NCBI GenBank assembly: GCA_035534435.1
Contig: DATLRX010000002.1
Location: 11,561-75,560, forward strand
Length of the DNA: 64,000 nt
Source: Palsa-851 sp035534435
Lineage (GTDB): Bacteria > Chloroflexota > Dormibacteria > Aeolococcales > Aeolococcaceae
Reading direction: 5' to 3'
Below, one piece after another: positions 1 through 8,476 of the stretch. Each line of letters starts with the position of its first letter. Position 1 is the stretch's first letter. The translations under genes were made by a program, and so were the position numbers. The notes under the pieces are model-generated. The model saw nothing but the letters and a program-made list of their open reading frames with translations. It was not told the origin of the DNA and did not search any database.

Positions 1-36
1 CGTGAACGCATCGCGGTTCCAGGGGATGGCGACCAT
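1..36 (-). CDS. N-terminus of an unidentified protein, perhaps the sensor kinase partner (partial)
   Basis: An ATG two bases after the stop codon of the response regulator opens a reading frame that runs off the window edge; only about 12 residues are visible (starting MVAIPWNRDAF). Position and near-overlap suggest co-transcription with the response regulator, and the usual partner there is a sensor histidine kinase. No diagnostic domain is visible, so the function is only inferred from context. Confidence 0.3.
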   Translation of the reverse strand, partial: MVAIPWNRDAFT

Positions 37-38
37 GG

Positions 39-740
39 TCAGGCGACCGCGGCGCGGTCGCTGATCAGGCGGTACCCGATCCCGCGGCACGTCTCGATGA
101 TCACGTCGGCGCTCGCCGCCGTGAGCTTGCGGCGGACCTTGCCGGCGTAGACCTCGACGAGCCCGGAGTCGACGGTCTGCCCGTCACCCCAGACGGCGTC
201 GTGGATCTGCTCCTTGCTGAGCACCTGCCCGGGATGCCGGAGGAACAGCTCGAGCAGCTCGTACTCCCGGCGGGTGGTCGGAAGAACGTCTCCGCCGACC
301 ATGATCTGTCGCGCAGCGCTGTCCATGCTGAGGTTCCCAGCCTGGAGCACGCGGACCTGCGGACCTCGCTGCCGCCGGCTGAGGGCGCGAACGCGTGCCA
401 GCACCTCCTCGAAATGAAACGGCTTGGCGAGGTAGTCGTCGGCGCCGGCGTCGAATCCGGTCAGGCGGTCGCGAACGTCGTCGCGTGCGGTGAGCATGAG
501 CACCGCGGTCGGCGCGCTCTGCGCTCGCAGCCAGCGGCAGAGGTCGGTGCCGTCGAGATCGCCGCCGAGCATGACGTCGAGGACGGCCACGTCATAGGGC
601 AGGCTCGTTCGAATCGTGTCGAGCGCCTCCTCCGCGGAGAGCGCGACATCGACCGACATACCGGCCTCCGCCAGTCCCCGGGCTAGGCTGCCCGCGACCT
701 CGGGTTCGTCTTCGACGACGAGCACACGCACGCTTGGCAT
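39..740 (-). CDS. OmpR/PhoB-family two-component response regulator
   Basis: A 233-residue DNA-binding response regulator. The receiver domain (about 1-120) has the acidic pair E10/D11, the phosphoacceptor D55 in the VLDVML strand, T84 and K106 before PF. A winged-helix effector domain follows (about 135-228), with the TRREYELLELF and GYRL motifs of the OmpR class. I start at ATG 740 because the receiver strand begins three codons later; the frame is open to 842, but that extension is low-complexity. The next gene downstream begins two bases after its stop. The signal and regulon cannot be read from sequence. Confidence 0.93.
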   Translation of the reverse strand: MPSVRVLVVEDEPEVAGSLARGLAEAGMSVDVALSAEEALDTIRTSLPYDVAVLDVMLGGDLDGTDLCRWLRAQSAPTAVLMLTARDDVRDRLTGFDAGADDYLAKPFHFEEVLARVRALSRRQRGPQVRVLQAGNLSMDSAARQIMVGGDVLPTTRREYELLELFLRHPGQVLSKEQIHDAVWGDGQTVDSGLVEVYAGKVRRKLTAASADVIIETCRGIGYRLISDRAAVA

Positions 741-825
741 CGTATTCGCGCGGCCCCGGCGTATCGTCATCGCGAGTGACTCGATACCCGCTCTTGTGAA
801 TGACGTCATCGCAACGGACGGGGGC
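741..825. promoter_or_regulatory. Short intergenic region between divergent genes
   Basis: 85 bases separate the response regulator start (reverse) from the likely acetyltransferase start (forward). Both promoters must lie here or inside the genes. No convincing -35/-10 pair or operator is visible. The run GGACGGGGGC just before GTG 826 may be a ribosome binding site for the forward gene. Confidence 0.3.
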
Positions 826-1383
826 GTGGCCATCCGGCGCATGCGGAACCAGCCCGCCGACTACGAGCGGATCGTGGAATGGCGGAACCGGCCCCACATC
901 CGTGAGTGGTGGGATCCCGACGATCCCCCGCTGACCCTGGAAGGCGCGATCGCGGAGCTGCGCCCGCTGACGCAGCCCGGGGATGCGACGATCGCCTGCA
1001 TCATCGAGGTCGACGGGAGACCGGCCGGCTACCTCCAGTTCTACCCCTGGGACGAGGAGCTCGAGTACCTCGCAGAGGTCGGGATCACGATCCCCTCCGG
1101 CGCCTGGGGGCTCGACATCTTCATCGGGGAGCGCTCCCTCGTAGACCGCGGCATCGGCTCGCGGACCGTACGCCTGATCTCGGACCACCTCTTCACGGAA
1201 CACGGAGCGACGACGGTCGCCCTGGCCACCGAGGCCGGCAACCTGCGAGCGCAGGCCGCATACGTCCGGGCAGGCATGCGCGTGGTCGAGCGCTTCCTCG
1301 ACACCGACACCCGCGATGGTCGGCGCGTCGAATCGCTCCTCATGATTCGCGACCGGCCCGGCGGAACAGCTGCCGCGCGATGA
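826..1383 (+). CDS. GNAT-family N-acetyltransferase, AAC(6')-like
   Basis: A 185-residue single-domain GNAT acetyltransferase. The N-terminus (EWRNRPHIREWW) and the acetyl-CoA region (IFIGERSLVDRGIGSRTVRLI, then NLRAQAAYVRAGM) follow the aminoglycoside 6'-N-acetyltransferase layout, though the natural substrate could be any amine. GTG 826 is chosen because a purine-rich run precedes it and family members begin just before this strand; GTG 796 is an alternative. Its 3' end overlaps the convergent acyl-CoA dehydrogenase gene by 44 bases. Resistance activity is not implied by sequence alone. Confidence 0.82.
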   Translation: MAIRRMRNQPADYERIVEWRNRPHIREWWDPDDPPLTLEGAIAELRPLTQPGDATIACIIEVDGRPAGYLQFYPWDEELEYLAEVGITIPSGAWGLDIFIGERSLVDRGIGSRTVRLISDHLFTEHGATTVALATEAGNLRAQAAYVRAGMRVVERFLDTDTRDGRRVESLLMIRDRPGGTAAAR

Positions 1384-2485
1384 TCTCCCGCTGCACCTCG
1401 GACGCCCCCTCGTAGATCCGGATGCCGCGCACCTCGCGGTAGAGGTGCTCGAGGAGATGTCCGTGCTCGAGCGCCCCCGCCCCATGGACCTGGATGGCGA
1501 CATCGACGGCCAGGGCGGCCGTCTCGGTCGCGAAGAGCTTCGCCATGGCGGCAGCCTCGGTGATCGGGGTGATCCCGGCGTCGTGCGCGGCCGCCGCCGA
1601 ATGCACGAGCAGCCGCGATGCCTGGACGCGGGTCGCCACGTCGGCGAGCTGGTGGCTCACGCCCTGCAGCGCCGAGAGCGGGCGTCCGAACGCCTCGCGC
1701 TCCTGCGCGTGGAGCACCGCAGCATCGAGCGCGGCCTGTGCCATGCCGACCGCCGCCGCTCCAACGCTCGGGCGGAAGAGATCGAGCGTGCGCATGGCGA
1801 CACCGAAGCCGTGATCGACCTCGCCGAGGACGTGGGTGGCGGGAACCGGGACGCCGTCGAAGCGCAAACGCCCGATCGGGTGATCGGCGACGAAGGGGAT
1901 CGGGTTCCCGGACAGGCCGGGGCTGTCTCCGAGGACCGCGAAGGCGGTGACACCGCGCGCGCCCGCACCAGCGGTGGTTCGCGCAAAGACCGTGTAGATG
2001 TCCGCCTCGGGAGCGTTCGAGATGAACACCTTCTCGCCGGAGAGGCGGAAGCCGCCGCCGTCCGGCTCCGCGGTCAGCGACAGCGAGGCCGCGTCGGACC
2101 CAGCGCCGGGCTCGGTGAGCGCGAACGCGGCGACCGCCTCGCCGGCGACGACTCGCGGCATCCAGACATCGGCCACCTCCTGACGGCCCGCGGACAGGAT
2201 CGGATGCGAGCCGAGGCCCTGGACGGCGAAGGCGATCTCGGCCTCCGTCGAGTGTTGCGCCAGCCCTTCTCTGATGAGGCAGAGGTTGACGACGGAGAGA
2301 TCGCGTCCGGCACCGAGGACCTCGGGGACCAGGCCGTGCGACGACAGCGCGGCAACCAGCGGGCGGTTGACACGACCCGGCTCGCCGTTGCGGGCAAGCG
2401 GCGCGAGCACGTCACGCGCGATGCGCCCGCTTCGAGCCAGCAGCTCCCGCTGGGCCTCGGAGAGGTGGGCGTAGGTGGTGCTCAT
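1340..2485 (-). CDS. Acyl-CoA dehydrogenase family protein (aryl-CoA operon)
   Basis: A 381-residue FAD-dependent acyl-CoA dehydrogenase. Family signatures are the FAD/substrate segment AFALTEPGAGSDAAS (about 115-130), the C-terminal helical bundle, and RIYEGASEVQREII near the end, whose Glu is the usual catalytic base. It is the last gene of a five-gene reverse operon and its ATG overlaps the RidA stop by four bases. By context it probably dehydrogenates a ring-derived or ring-opened CoA thioester after the monooxygenase/reductase step; that substrate is inferred. Confidence 0.92.
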   Translation of the reverse strand: MSTTYAHLSEAQRELLARSGRIARDVLAPLARNGEPGRVNRPLVAALSSHGLVPEVLGAGRDLSVVNLCLIREGLAQHSTEAEIAFAVQGLGSHPILSAGRQEVADVWMPRVVAGEAVAAFALTEPGAGSDAASLSLTAEPDGGGFRLSGEKVFISNAPEADIYTVFARTTAGAGARGVTAFAVLGDSPGLSGNPIPFVADHPIGRLRFDGVPVPATHVLGEVDHGFGVAMRTLDLFRPSVGAAAVGMAQAALDAAVLHAQEREAFGRPLSALQGVSHQLADVATRVQASRLLVHSAAAAHDAGITPITEAAAMAKLFATETAALAVDVAIQVHGAGALEHGHLLEHLYREVRGIRIYEGASEVQREIIARQLFRRAGRES

Positions 2486-2886
2486 CCCCGAACGGCGATG
2501 CCGACGAGCTCAACCAGCGCGCGCGGATCGAAGAGCTCGGTGACACCGATCAGCGCCATCGCCGGATAGCGGCGGCCGAAATGCTGCCGCCAGACCGTTC
2601 CGATCTCCGGCATCGCGAGGCGGTACGCGGCGAGATTGGTGACGAAGATCTGCAGCGAGACGAGATCGTCGGGCTCGCCGCCGGCCGCGGCAAGGGCCGC
2701 GAGGAGGTTGCGCGCCGCAAGGTCGAACTGCTCGACGATCGTCACTCCCTGGATCGTTCCGTCGGGAGCCTGCGCCGTCTGGCCGCCCAGGTAGATCGTC
2801 GTTCCGGACGCCGCGACGACCGCGTGCGAGAAGCCGGCCGGCGGTGCGAGGCCCGGTGCGACGACGATCTCGGGCTTGGGTGTCAT
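2482..2886 (-). CDS. RidA family (enamine/imine deaminase-like) protein
   Basis: A 134-residue RidA/YjgF-family protein. It shows the IYLGGQTAQAPDG, QFDLAARNLLAALAAAGG and VSLQIFVTNLAAY segments of the family and ends with PRALVELVGIAV. Such proteins hydrolyse enamines and imines to ketones plus ammonia. The start at ATG 2886 overlaps the upstream enoyl-CoA hydratase stop by four bases, and its own stop overlaps the next start. Placement inside an aryl-CoA operon with an aminobenzoyl-CoA-type monooxygenase suggests that it removes the ring-derived amino group; this is inference. The usual RidA arginine is present in FDPRALVELV. Confidence 0.9.
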   Translation of the reverse strand: MTPKPEIVVAPGLAPPAGFSHAVVAASGTTIYLGGQTAQAPDGTIQGVTIVEQFDLAARNLLAALAAAGGEPDDLVSLQIFVTNLAAYRLAMPEIGTVWRQHFGRRYPAMALIGVTELFDPRALVELVGIAVRG

Positions 2887-3710
2887 CGACCCTCCCATGC
2901 GGGCTCGCGACCCTCGGTCCACGCGCGGTGGAACTCGGCGTGGTCATGGCTGCCCATGAGCAGCGCCTGGGTCATCGCCTCGAGCTCCAGCGCGCCGCCG
3001 AGGTCCATGTCGAGCTCGCGTGTGAGCAGCACCTTGGTGGTCGAGTACGCAAGTGCCGGTCCGCCGGCGAGACGGGAGGCGAGCTCGCGGGCGGCAGCAG
3101 GCAGGGCCTCGTCATCGACGACCGTGGTCGCGAGACCGATCTGCAGCGCACGCTCCGAATCGACGGTGTCGCCGAGCATCAGCAGCTCCGTCGCCCGCCC
3201 GAGCCCGATCACACGTGGGAGCAGATACGCGGACCCCATGTCCGCGCCCGCCAGCCCCACCTTCGTGAAGAGGAAGGCGAATCGCGCTGAGCGCGCGAGG
3301 AGCCGGAGGTCGGACGCCAGGGCGATCACCGCGCCGGCCCCGGCGGCGATGCCGTTGACCGCAGCGATCACCGGCAGCGGGCACTCGCGAAGCGCCCGCA
3401 CGACTGATCCGGTCATCCGCGTGAACTCGAGCAGATCGCCGGACTCCATCGACCGGAGCGCTCCGATGATCTCGACCACATCGCCACCCGAGCAGAAACC
3501 GCGGCCGCTACCGGTGATGACGAGCACGCGTGCATCGCCTCGGTGCGGCAGTTCCGCGAGCAGGTCGCGGAGGTCGGCATAGACGTCGAAGGTCAGCGCA
3601 CTGAGCTTCTCGGGTCGCGCGAGCGTGATCGTGGCGATGCCATCGGTCACCGCGAAGTCGAAGTGCTGCCACCGGTCGGTGAACCCGGCCGATGCCCGGA
3701 ACTTCGTCAT
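2883..3710 (-). CDS. Enoyl-CoA hydratase/isomerase family protein
   Basis: A 275-residue crotonase-fold protein. The oxyanion-hole segments GSGRGFCSGGDV (about 70-82) and NGIAAGAGAVIALASDLRL (about 115-135) are intact, followed by KVGLAGADMGSAYLLPR, where the second catalytic acid region lies. ATG 3710 is taken because the homologous N-terminus begins there; the longer frame upstream is low-complexity shadow of the ligase. It overlaps ligase and RidA by four bases on each side. Probable role: hydration or hydrolytic ring opening of an alicyclic CoA ester. Confidence 0.92.
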   Translation of the reverse strand: MTKFRASAGFTDRWQHFDFAVTDGIATITLARPEKLSALTFDVYADLRDLLAELPHRGDARVLVITGSGRGFCSGGDVVEIIGALRSMESGDLLEFTRMTGSVVRALRECPLPVIAAVNGIAAGAGAVIALASDLRLLARSARFAFLFTKVGLAGADMGSAYLLPRVIGLGRATELLMLGDTVDSERALQIGLATTVVDDEALPAAARELASRLAGGPALAYSTTKVLLTRELDMDLGGALELEAMTQALLMGSHDHAEFHRAWTEGREPAWEGR

Positions 3711-5290
3711 CGCGCTGCGCCTCCTTGGTCGACTGCCGGCGTCGCGATCGCCGCCTCGCGAAGCGATGCCCGGTCGATCTTGCCCGAACCGGTGCGCGGG
3801 AGGTGCTCCACGACACGCACCTCGCGCGGGACCTTGTGCGGTGCCAGACGCTCGCGAACGAACGCCTGCAACGCTTCGGGAGTCGCCGTGGCGCCCGGCC
3901 TGGTGACCACCCAGGCGCAGCTCCGCGTCAATCCTTCGCGGTCCGCGGCGACGACCGCGCACTCCACGACGTCGGGGTGCGTCGCCAGGCAGCGCTCGAT
4001 CTCCGCCGGCGCGACGTAGATCCCGCCGACCTTGAGCAGGTCGTCGGCCCTGCCCCGGTAGAGGAAGAATCCGCCGGCGTCACGCTCGGCGAGGTCGCCA
4101 CTCATGACGAGGTTCGCCGCGAAGGTGCGCGCGGTCGCGGCCGGATCACCCCGGTACTCCGTGGCGGCACTCTCCCCCCGGATCCAGAGGCGCCCGATGG
4201 TGCCGTCCGGCACCGGCGTGCCGTCGTCGTCGACCACGGTGACGTCGTAGCCCGGAACGACCTCGCCGATGCTCCCCGGCCGCGACCGGCCCGGGCGGTT
4301 CGAGATGTAGATGTGGTACGCCTCGGATGACCCGATCCCGTCCAGCACCTCGACGCCGAACACGTCGTTCCAGCGGTGGTGCAGTGGTTCGGGAAGCGCC
4401 TCACCGGCGGAGGTGCAGAGCCGGAGACAGCTGAGATCCTGTTCCGCGGCACTCGGATGATCGAGCATCGCCTGCATCATCGTCGGCACATTCACGAGGA
4501 TCGTCGGACGGTGCCGCGCGATCAGCTCGAAGATGCGCTCCGGCGTCGTCCGCTCGGGGAAGATGAGCCCGGCCCCACCCACGCCGAATGGGAAGAGCGC
4601 CGCGAGGTCACGCGCGTAGCCGAAGAACAGCTTGGGCACCGGCAGGACGATGTCGTCCGCGCGGATGTCGAGCACGCCGCGCGCGTACCCGTCGTAGCTG
4701 ACCATCGGGCTGCGGGCGCGATGGACGCACGCCTTGGGCCTGCCGGTGCTGCCGGTGGTGAACTTCCAGAGCGCGATGCTGTCGAGCATCGTCGCCGCCG
4801 GCGCCAGCGTCGTCTGCTGGCGTCCGACCAGCGTCTCGAAAGACACCTCACCGTCGCGGAGGTCGCCGGAGGCCGCACCGAGCACCAGCAGCATCGGCTT
4901 CACACTCGAGTCCCGGGTCGCCCCCCGCACGCGCTCGAGCGTTGCGCCGTCCACGACGACGACGGTCGCGCCGGTGTAGTCGACGTAATACGCGTAGTCC
5001 TTGGGCTGCAGGAACGTGTAGACCTCGGCAGTGACCGCACCGATCTTCTGCGCCGCGTACCACGTCGCGACGAACTCCACGGAGTCGGTCAGCGCAAGGA
5101 GCACCCGGTGCCCGGCGTGCACACCGAGCTCGAGCAGAGCGTTGCCCGCCTGGTTGACGAGCGCAGCGAGGCTCGCATAGGAGCATGAGCGGTCGCCGTC
5201 GATGAGCGCCGTGCGATGGCCACGACCCTCGGCGACGTTGCGATCGACAAAGTGCGTCGCCAGGTTGAGGCGCTCCGGCGTCGGGGTCAC
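3707..5290 (-). CDS. Benzoate-CoA ligase family protein (probably 2-aminobenzoate-CoA ligase)
   Basis: A 527-residue adenylate-forming ligase. It has the P-loop WKFTTGSTGRPKACVHRAR, the LDGIGSSEAYHIYISN adenine-binding motif, the YRGRADDLLKVGGIYV hinge and the C-terminal catalytic Lys in RTGSGKIDRASLR. Overall architecture (ATHFVDRNV at the start, LQPKDYAYYVDYTGA) is that of benzoate/2-aminobenzoate/4-hydroxybenzoate-CoA ligases. The start is GTG 5290, overlapping the creatininase-like stop by four bases. With the divergent monooxygenase/reductase it would activate anthranilate (or salicylate/benzoate) as the first pathway step. Exact aryl acid specificity is not readable here. Confidence 0.9.
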   Translation of the reverse strand: MTPTPERLNLATHFVDRNVAEGRGHRTALIDGDRSCSYASLAALVNQAGNALLELGVHAGHRVLLALTDSVEFVATWYAAQKIGAVTAEVYTFLQPKDYAYYVDYTGATVVVVDGATLERVRGATRDSSVKPMLLVLGAASGDLRDGEVSFETLVGRQQTTLAPAATMLDSIALWKFTTGSTGRPKACVHRARSPMVSYDGYARGVLDIRADDIVLPVPKLFFGYARDLAALFPFGVGGAGLIFPERTTPERIFELIARHRPTILVNVPTMMQAMLDHPSAAEQDLSCLRLCTSAGEALPEPLHHRWNDVFGVEVLDGIGSSEAYHIYISNRPGRSRPGSIGEVVPGYDVTVVDDDGTPVPDGTIGRLWIRGESAATEYRGDPAATARTFAANLVMSGDLAERDAGGFFLYRGRADDLLKVGGIYVAPAEIERCLATHPDVVECAVVAADREGLTRSCAWVVTRPGATATPEALQAFVRERLAPHKVPREVRVVEHLPRTGSGKIDRASLREAAIATPAVDQGGAAR

Positions 5291-6048
5291 CGCCCAGGCT
5301 CGGGCTCGATCTGTGCGCGGATCAGGTCGATGAGCAGGGCCGCGAGCGTGGCGAGGGTCGTGTCGCCCTCGCGGGCCGTCGCCTCTGCGGGCGCCCCGCA
5401 GTACGCCCGGTCCATGCCCATCGCGAGAAAGTCGGTCTGTCCCGCGGCCATCGCGGCCGGCATGTTCACCCGTAACGCCGGGAGCATGCGCATGACGTCC
5501 GTCTCGATGAGCTCGGGCTGCGTGGCGAGGATGAGCGAGGTCTCGTAGCGTCCCGCATGGGAAGCCCCGCTCTTGAACTCATCGGTGAGCTGCTCGGCGA
5601 CCACCCGGCGCGTCAGATCGAGCAGGCCGGCGTGCGCCGTTTCGGCCGCCCGTCGCAGGGTGGCCACCTGAGCAGGCTCGAAATGGCTGTTCACGATCAC
5701 CTGGTGGCGGAAGCCCTGCGCACGCAGCGAGGAGCAGACCTCGACGACCAGCGCGTACAGGGTCTCCTCGCTGATGGTCACCGCGCCCGTGAATGCCGCT
5801 GCGTATTGGGTGACACCGAACCCGATCTCAGGCAGCACCAGTGCGCGGATCCTCGGGTCGCCGGACAGTTCGATCGCGGCTCGCTCGCAGACGGCGGACG
5901 AGATGATCGAATCGGTCCGCAGCGGCGCGTGCGGTCCGTGCGGCTCCACGGCGCCCACGGGAAGGAGGAGCACCGGCACCGGCCCGGAGTCGAGCATCGC
6001 CCGGGCCCGCGGCGACGTCAGATCGGCGAAATGGATCGACGACGGCAT
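5287..6048 (-). CDS. Creatininase family amidohydrolase
   Basis: A 253-residue creatininase-fold protein and first gene of the reverse operon. The metal-site motifs are visible: GAVEPHGPHAPLRTD (E, H and D ligands, about 32-46), NSHFEP (about 120-125) and SHAGRYETSLI. NSHFEP keeps the His and Glu of the NGHYEN motif of true creatininase, rather than the NGHGGN seen in many relatives. The family hydrolyses cyclic or linear amides at a dinuclear metal centre. Its position ahead of an aryl-CoA ligase suggests release of an aromatic acid from an amide or cleavage of a nitrogen-containing intermediate; both are guesses. Confidence 0.85.
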   Translation of the reverse strand: MPSSIHFADLTSPRARAMLDSGPVPVLLLPVGAVEPHGPHAPLRTDSIISSAVCERAAIELSGDPRIRALVLPEIGFGVTQYAAAFTGAVTISEETLYALVVEVCSSLRAQGFRHQVIVNSHFEPAQVATLRRAAETAHAGLLDLTRRVVAEQLTDEFKSGASHAGRYETSLILATQPELIETDVMRMLPALRVNMPAAMAAGQTDFLAMGMDRAYCGAPAEATAREGDTTLATLAALLIDLIRAQIEPEPGR

Positions 6049-6103
6049 GCTGATGACGGCACACTCACGACGCTCGACACTCTACAGTTGCGCACCGACT
6101 CAC
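6049..6103. promoter_or_regulatory. Divergent promoter region of the aryl-CoA divergon
   Basis: Only 55 bases lie between the creatininase-like start (reverse) and the monooxygenase/reductase start (forward). TACAGT around 6083 is a possible forward -10 element and its near-complement reads TAGAGT on the reverse strand, so both transcripts may start within a few bases of each other. No clear -35 hexamer or palindrome was found. Confidence 0.35.
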
Positions 6104-8476
6104 ATGCGCATTGCGGTTGTCGGGGGTGGACCGGGCGGACTCTACTTCGCGGCGCTCGCCCGCCAGCTCGATCCGCGCGCCGACATCACGGTCTGGGAGC
6201 GCAACGCGGCCGACGACACATTCGGCTTCGGCGTGGTCTTCTCGGACGAGACGCTCGGCGGCATCGAGCATGCGGACCCGGCGATCCGTCACGCGATGTC
6301 GCGGGAGTTCGCGCGCTGGGACGACATCGACATCCACTTCAAGGGCCAGGTCATCACCTCCGGAGGACACGGTTTCGCGGCCATGAGCCGCCGGCGCCTG
6401 CTTCAGATCCTCCAGGAGCGATGCATGACGCTCGGCATCACGCTGCGGTTCAACACCGAGGCGCCGCCGCTCGACACGCTGTCCGCGGAGTACGACCTCG
6501 TCGTCGGATCGGACGGTGTGAACTCGGCGACACGTACGCGGTACGCCGATTCATTCCGACCGCAGCTGGATGTGCGCCGCTGCAAGTTCATGTGGCTCGG
6601 CACGGACCTCGTCTTCGACGCATTCAAGTTCTACATCGTCGAAACGCCGCACGGCGTGATGCAGATCCACGCCTATCCGTTCGACGCCACCGGCAGCACC
6701 TTCATCGTCGAGATGAACGACGCGGTGTGGCAGCGCGCGGGGTTCGCCCGGCAGGCGGCGCGCCCCTTCACCCCCGGCGAGAGCGACGGCGCGAGCATCG
6801 CCCAGATCCGCACGCTCTTCAGCGACATCCTCGGCGGCCACGCGGTCCACGCCAACAACTCGCGGTGGATCAGCTTCACGACAGTGCGCAACGAGGCGTG
6901 GTCGCACAACAATGTCGTGCTCCTCGGCGACGCAGCGCACACCGCGCACTTCTCGATCGGTTCGGGTACGAAGCTCGCGATGGAGGATGCGCTCGCACTC
7001 GCCGCATGCCTGCACGAGCAGCCTGGCATCGCGGACGCGCTGGCGGCATACGAAGCCGAGCGCAAACCGGTGGTCGTCTCGACACAGCGCGCCGCACAGG
7101 CGAGCCTCGAGTGGTTCGAGAACCTCGGCCAGTACGTGCATCAGGACCCGCTCCAGTTCGCGTTCAACATCCTGACGCGAAGCAGACGCGTCACGTACGA
7201 CAACCTGCGCCTCCGCGACCCGGAGTTCGTCGCCCGCGTCGACGCGTGGTTCGACGCACGCGTGGAGCGTGAGGTCGGCAGACACGCCGGACCCGATGCG
7301 CCACCGATGTTTCAGCCGTTCAACCTTCGCGGGCTCGAGCTGAAGAATCGCGTGATCGTCTCGGCGATGGACATGTACTCGGCGACCGACGGGATGCCCA
7401 ACGACTTTCACCTCGTCAACACCGGCAGCAAGGCGCTCGGCGGCGCGGGCGTGGTGATGACGGAGATGGTGTGCGTCTCCGCGGAGGGACGCATCACGCC
7501 CGGATGCGCCGGCATGTACCGCCCCGAGCACGAGGCGGCCTGGCGGCGCGTGGTCGAGTTCGTGCACGAGCGCACGAGCGCGCACATCGGCCTGCAGCTC
7601 GGCCACTCGGGGCGGAAGGGTTCGACCAAGCTCATGTGGGAGGGCATCGACGAGCCGCTCCCGGACAGCAACTGGGAGGTCGTGGGGCCTTCAGCCCTCG
7701 CGTACTCGCCGCTCAACCAGGTGCCACGCGAGCTCAGCACCGCGGAGATGGACGCGATCCGCGAGCAGTTCGTCTCGGCCGCCGAGACCGGGGACCGCGC
7801 CGGCTTCGATCTCCTCGAGCTGCATTGCGCGCACGGGTACCTACTGTCGAGCTTCATCTCGCCCATCACCAATCAGCGGACCGACGCGTACGGCGGGTCG
7901 CTCGATCACCGCATGCGCTATCCGCTCGAGGTGTTCGACGCCATACGCGCCGTCTGGCCACCGCGCAAGCCGATGACCGTGCGCATCTCCGCAACCGACT
8001 GGCACGAGGGAGGCATCGACGCCGACGATGCGGTCGAGATCGCCCGTGCGTTCGCGGCGCACGGCGCCGACGCGATCGACGTCTCGTCCGGACAGGTGCT
8101 GAAGGACGAGCGGCCGGCCTTCGGCCGGTCGTACCAGACGCCATACGCCGACCGCATCCGCAACGAGGTCGGGATCGCGACGATCGCCGTCGGTGTCATC
8201 TCGTCGTATGACGACGTCAACTCGATCGTGCTCGCCGGCCGAGCGGACCTCTGCGCGCTCGCCCGCGCGCACCTGTACGACCCGCAGTGGACGCTGCATG
8301 CGGCCGCCGATCAGGGCTATTCGGGTCCCGGCGTCGACTGGCCGGATCCGTTCAAGGCCGGGAGCCGCAAGCCGCAATCAGGGCGCACCGACGGTCCCAA
8401 ACCGAGGTTGCAGCTCATCCGCGAAGGCGAGGTCCGCACCCATCACAGCCGGTGGAGGCCCGAGCGACGGCGCTAA
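6104..8476 (+). CDS. Fused FAD monooxygenase/FMN oxidoreductase, 2-aminobenzoyl-CoA monooxygenase/reductase type
   Basis: A 790-residue two-domain flavoprotein. Residues 1 to about 395 are a class A flavin monooxygenase with GGGPGGL at the N-terminus and LLGDAAHTAHFSIGSGTK as the second FAD motif. From residue 402 (MFQPFNLRGLELKNRV) an old-yellow-enzyme barrel follows, with HSGRKG and TDAYGGSLDHRMRYP. This fusion is known from the Azoarcus evansii enzyme that hydroxylates and then reduces 2-aminobenzoyl-CoA, and from proteins annotated as bifunctional salicylyl-CoA 5-hydroxylase/oxidoreductase. ATG 6104 is chosen because the Rossmann strand starts there. The divergent ligase, hydratase, dehydrogenase and RidA genes support an aryl-CoA pathway; anthranilate is the favoured substrate by inference. 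Confidence 0.92.
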   Translation: MRIAVVGGGPGGLYFAALARQLDPRADITVWERNAADDTFGFGVVFSDETLGGIEHADPAIRHAMSREFARWDDIDIHFKGQVITSGGHGFAAMSRRRLLQILQERCMTLGITLRFNTEAPPLDTLSAEYDLVVGSDGVNSATRTRYADSFRPQLDVRRCKFMWLGTDLVFDAFKFYIVETPHGVMQIHAYPFDATGSTFIVEMNDAVWQRAGFARQAARPFTPGESDGASIAQIRTLFSDILGGHAVHANNSRWISFTTVRNEAWSHNNVVLLGDAAHTAHFSIGSGTKLAMEDALALAACLHEQPGIADALAAYEAERKPVVVSTQRAAQASLEWFENLGQYVHQDPLQFAFNILTRSRRVTYDNLRLRDPEFVARVDAWFDARVEREVGRHAGPDAPPMFQPFNLRGLELKNRVIVSAMDMYSATDGMPNDFHLVNTGSKALGGAGVVMTEMVCVSAEGRITPGCAGMYRPEHEAAWRRVVEFVHERTSAHIGLQLGHSGRKGSTKLMWEGIDEPLPDSNWEVVGPSALAYSPLNQVPRELSTAEMDAIREQFVSAAETGDRAGFDLLELHCAHGYLLSSFISPITNQRTDAYGGSLDHRMRYPLEVFDAIRAVWPPRKPMTVRISATDWHEGGIDADDAVEIARAFAAHGADAIDVSSGQVLKDERPAFGRSYQTPYADRIRNEVGIATIAVGVISSYDDVNSIVLAGRADLCALARAHLYDPQWTLHAAADQGYSGPGVDWPDPFKAGSRKPQSGRTDGPKPRLQLIREGEVRTHHSRWRPERRR

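Noticed and set aside
1340..1383. Overlap of the acetyltransferase and acyl-CoA dehydrogenase 3' ends as a sign of truncation
   Set aside because: Both proteins end at the length and motif expected for their families; convergent overlaps of this size are ordinary in compact genomes.
5557..7606. Long open frames on both strands across the creatininase/monooxygenase region (for example 5557-7272 forward and 6551-7606 reverse)
   Set aside because: They are rich in Arg, His and Ala with no fold motifs and lie over genes with clear family signatures; they are GC-driven shadow frames.
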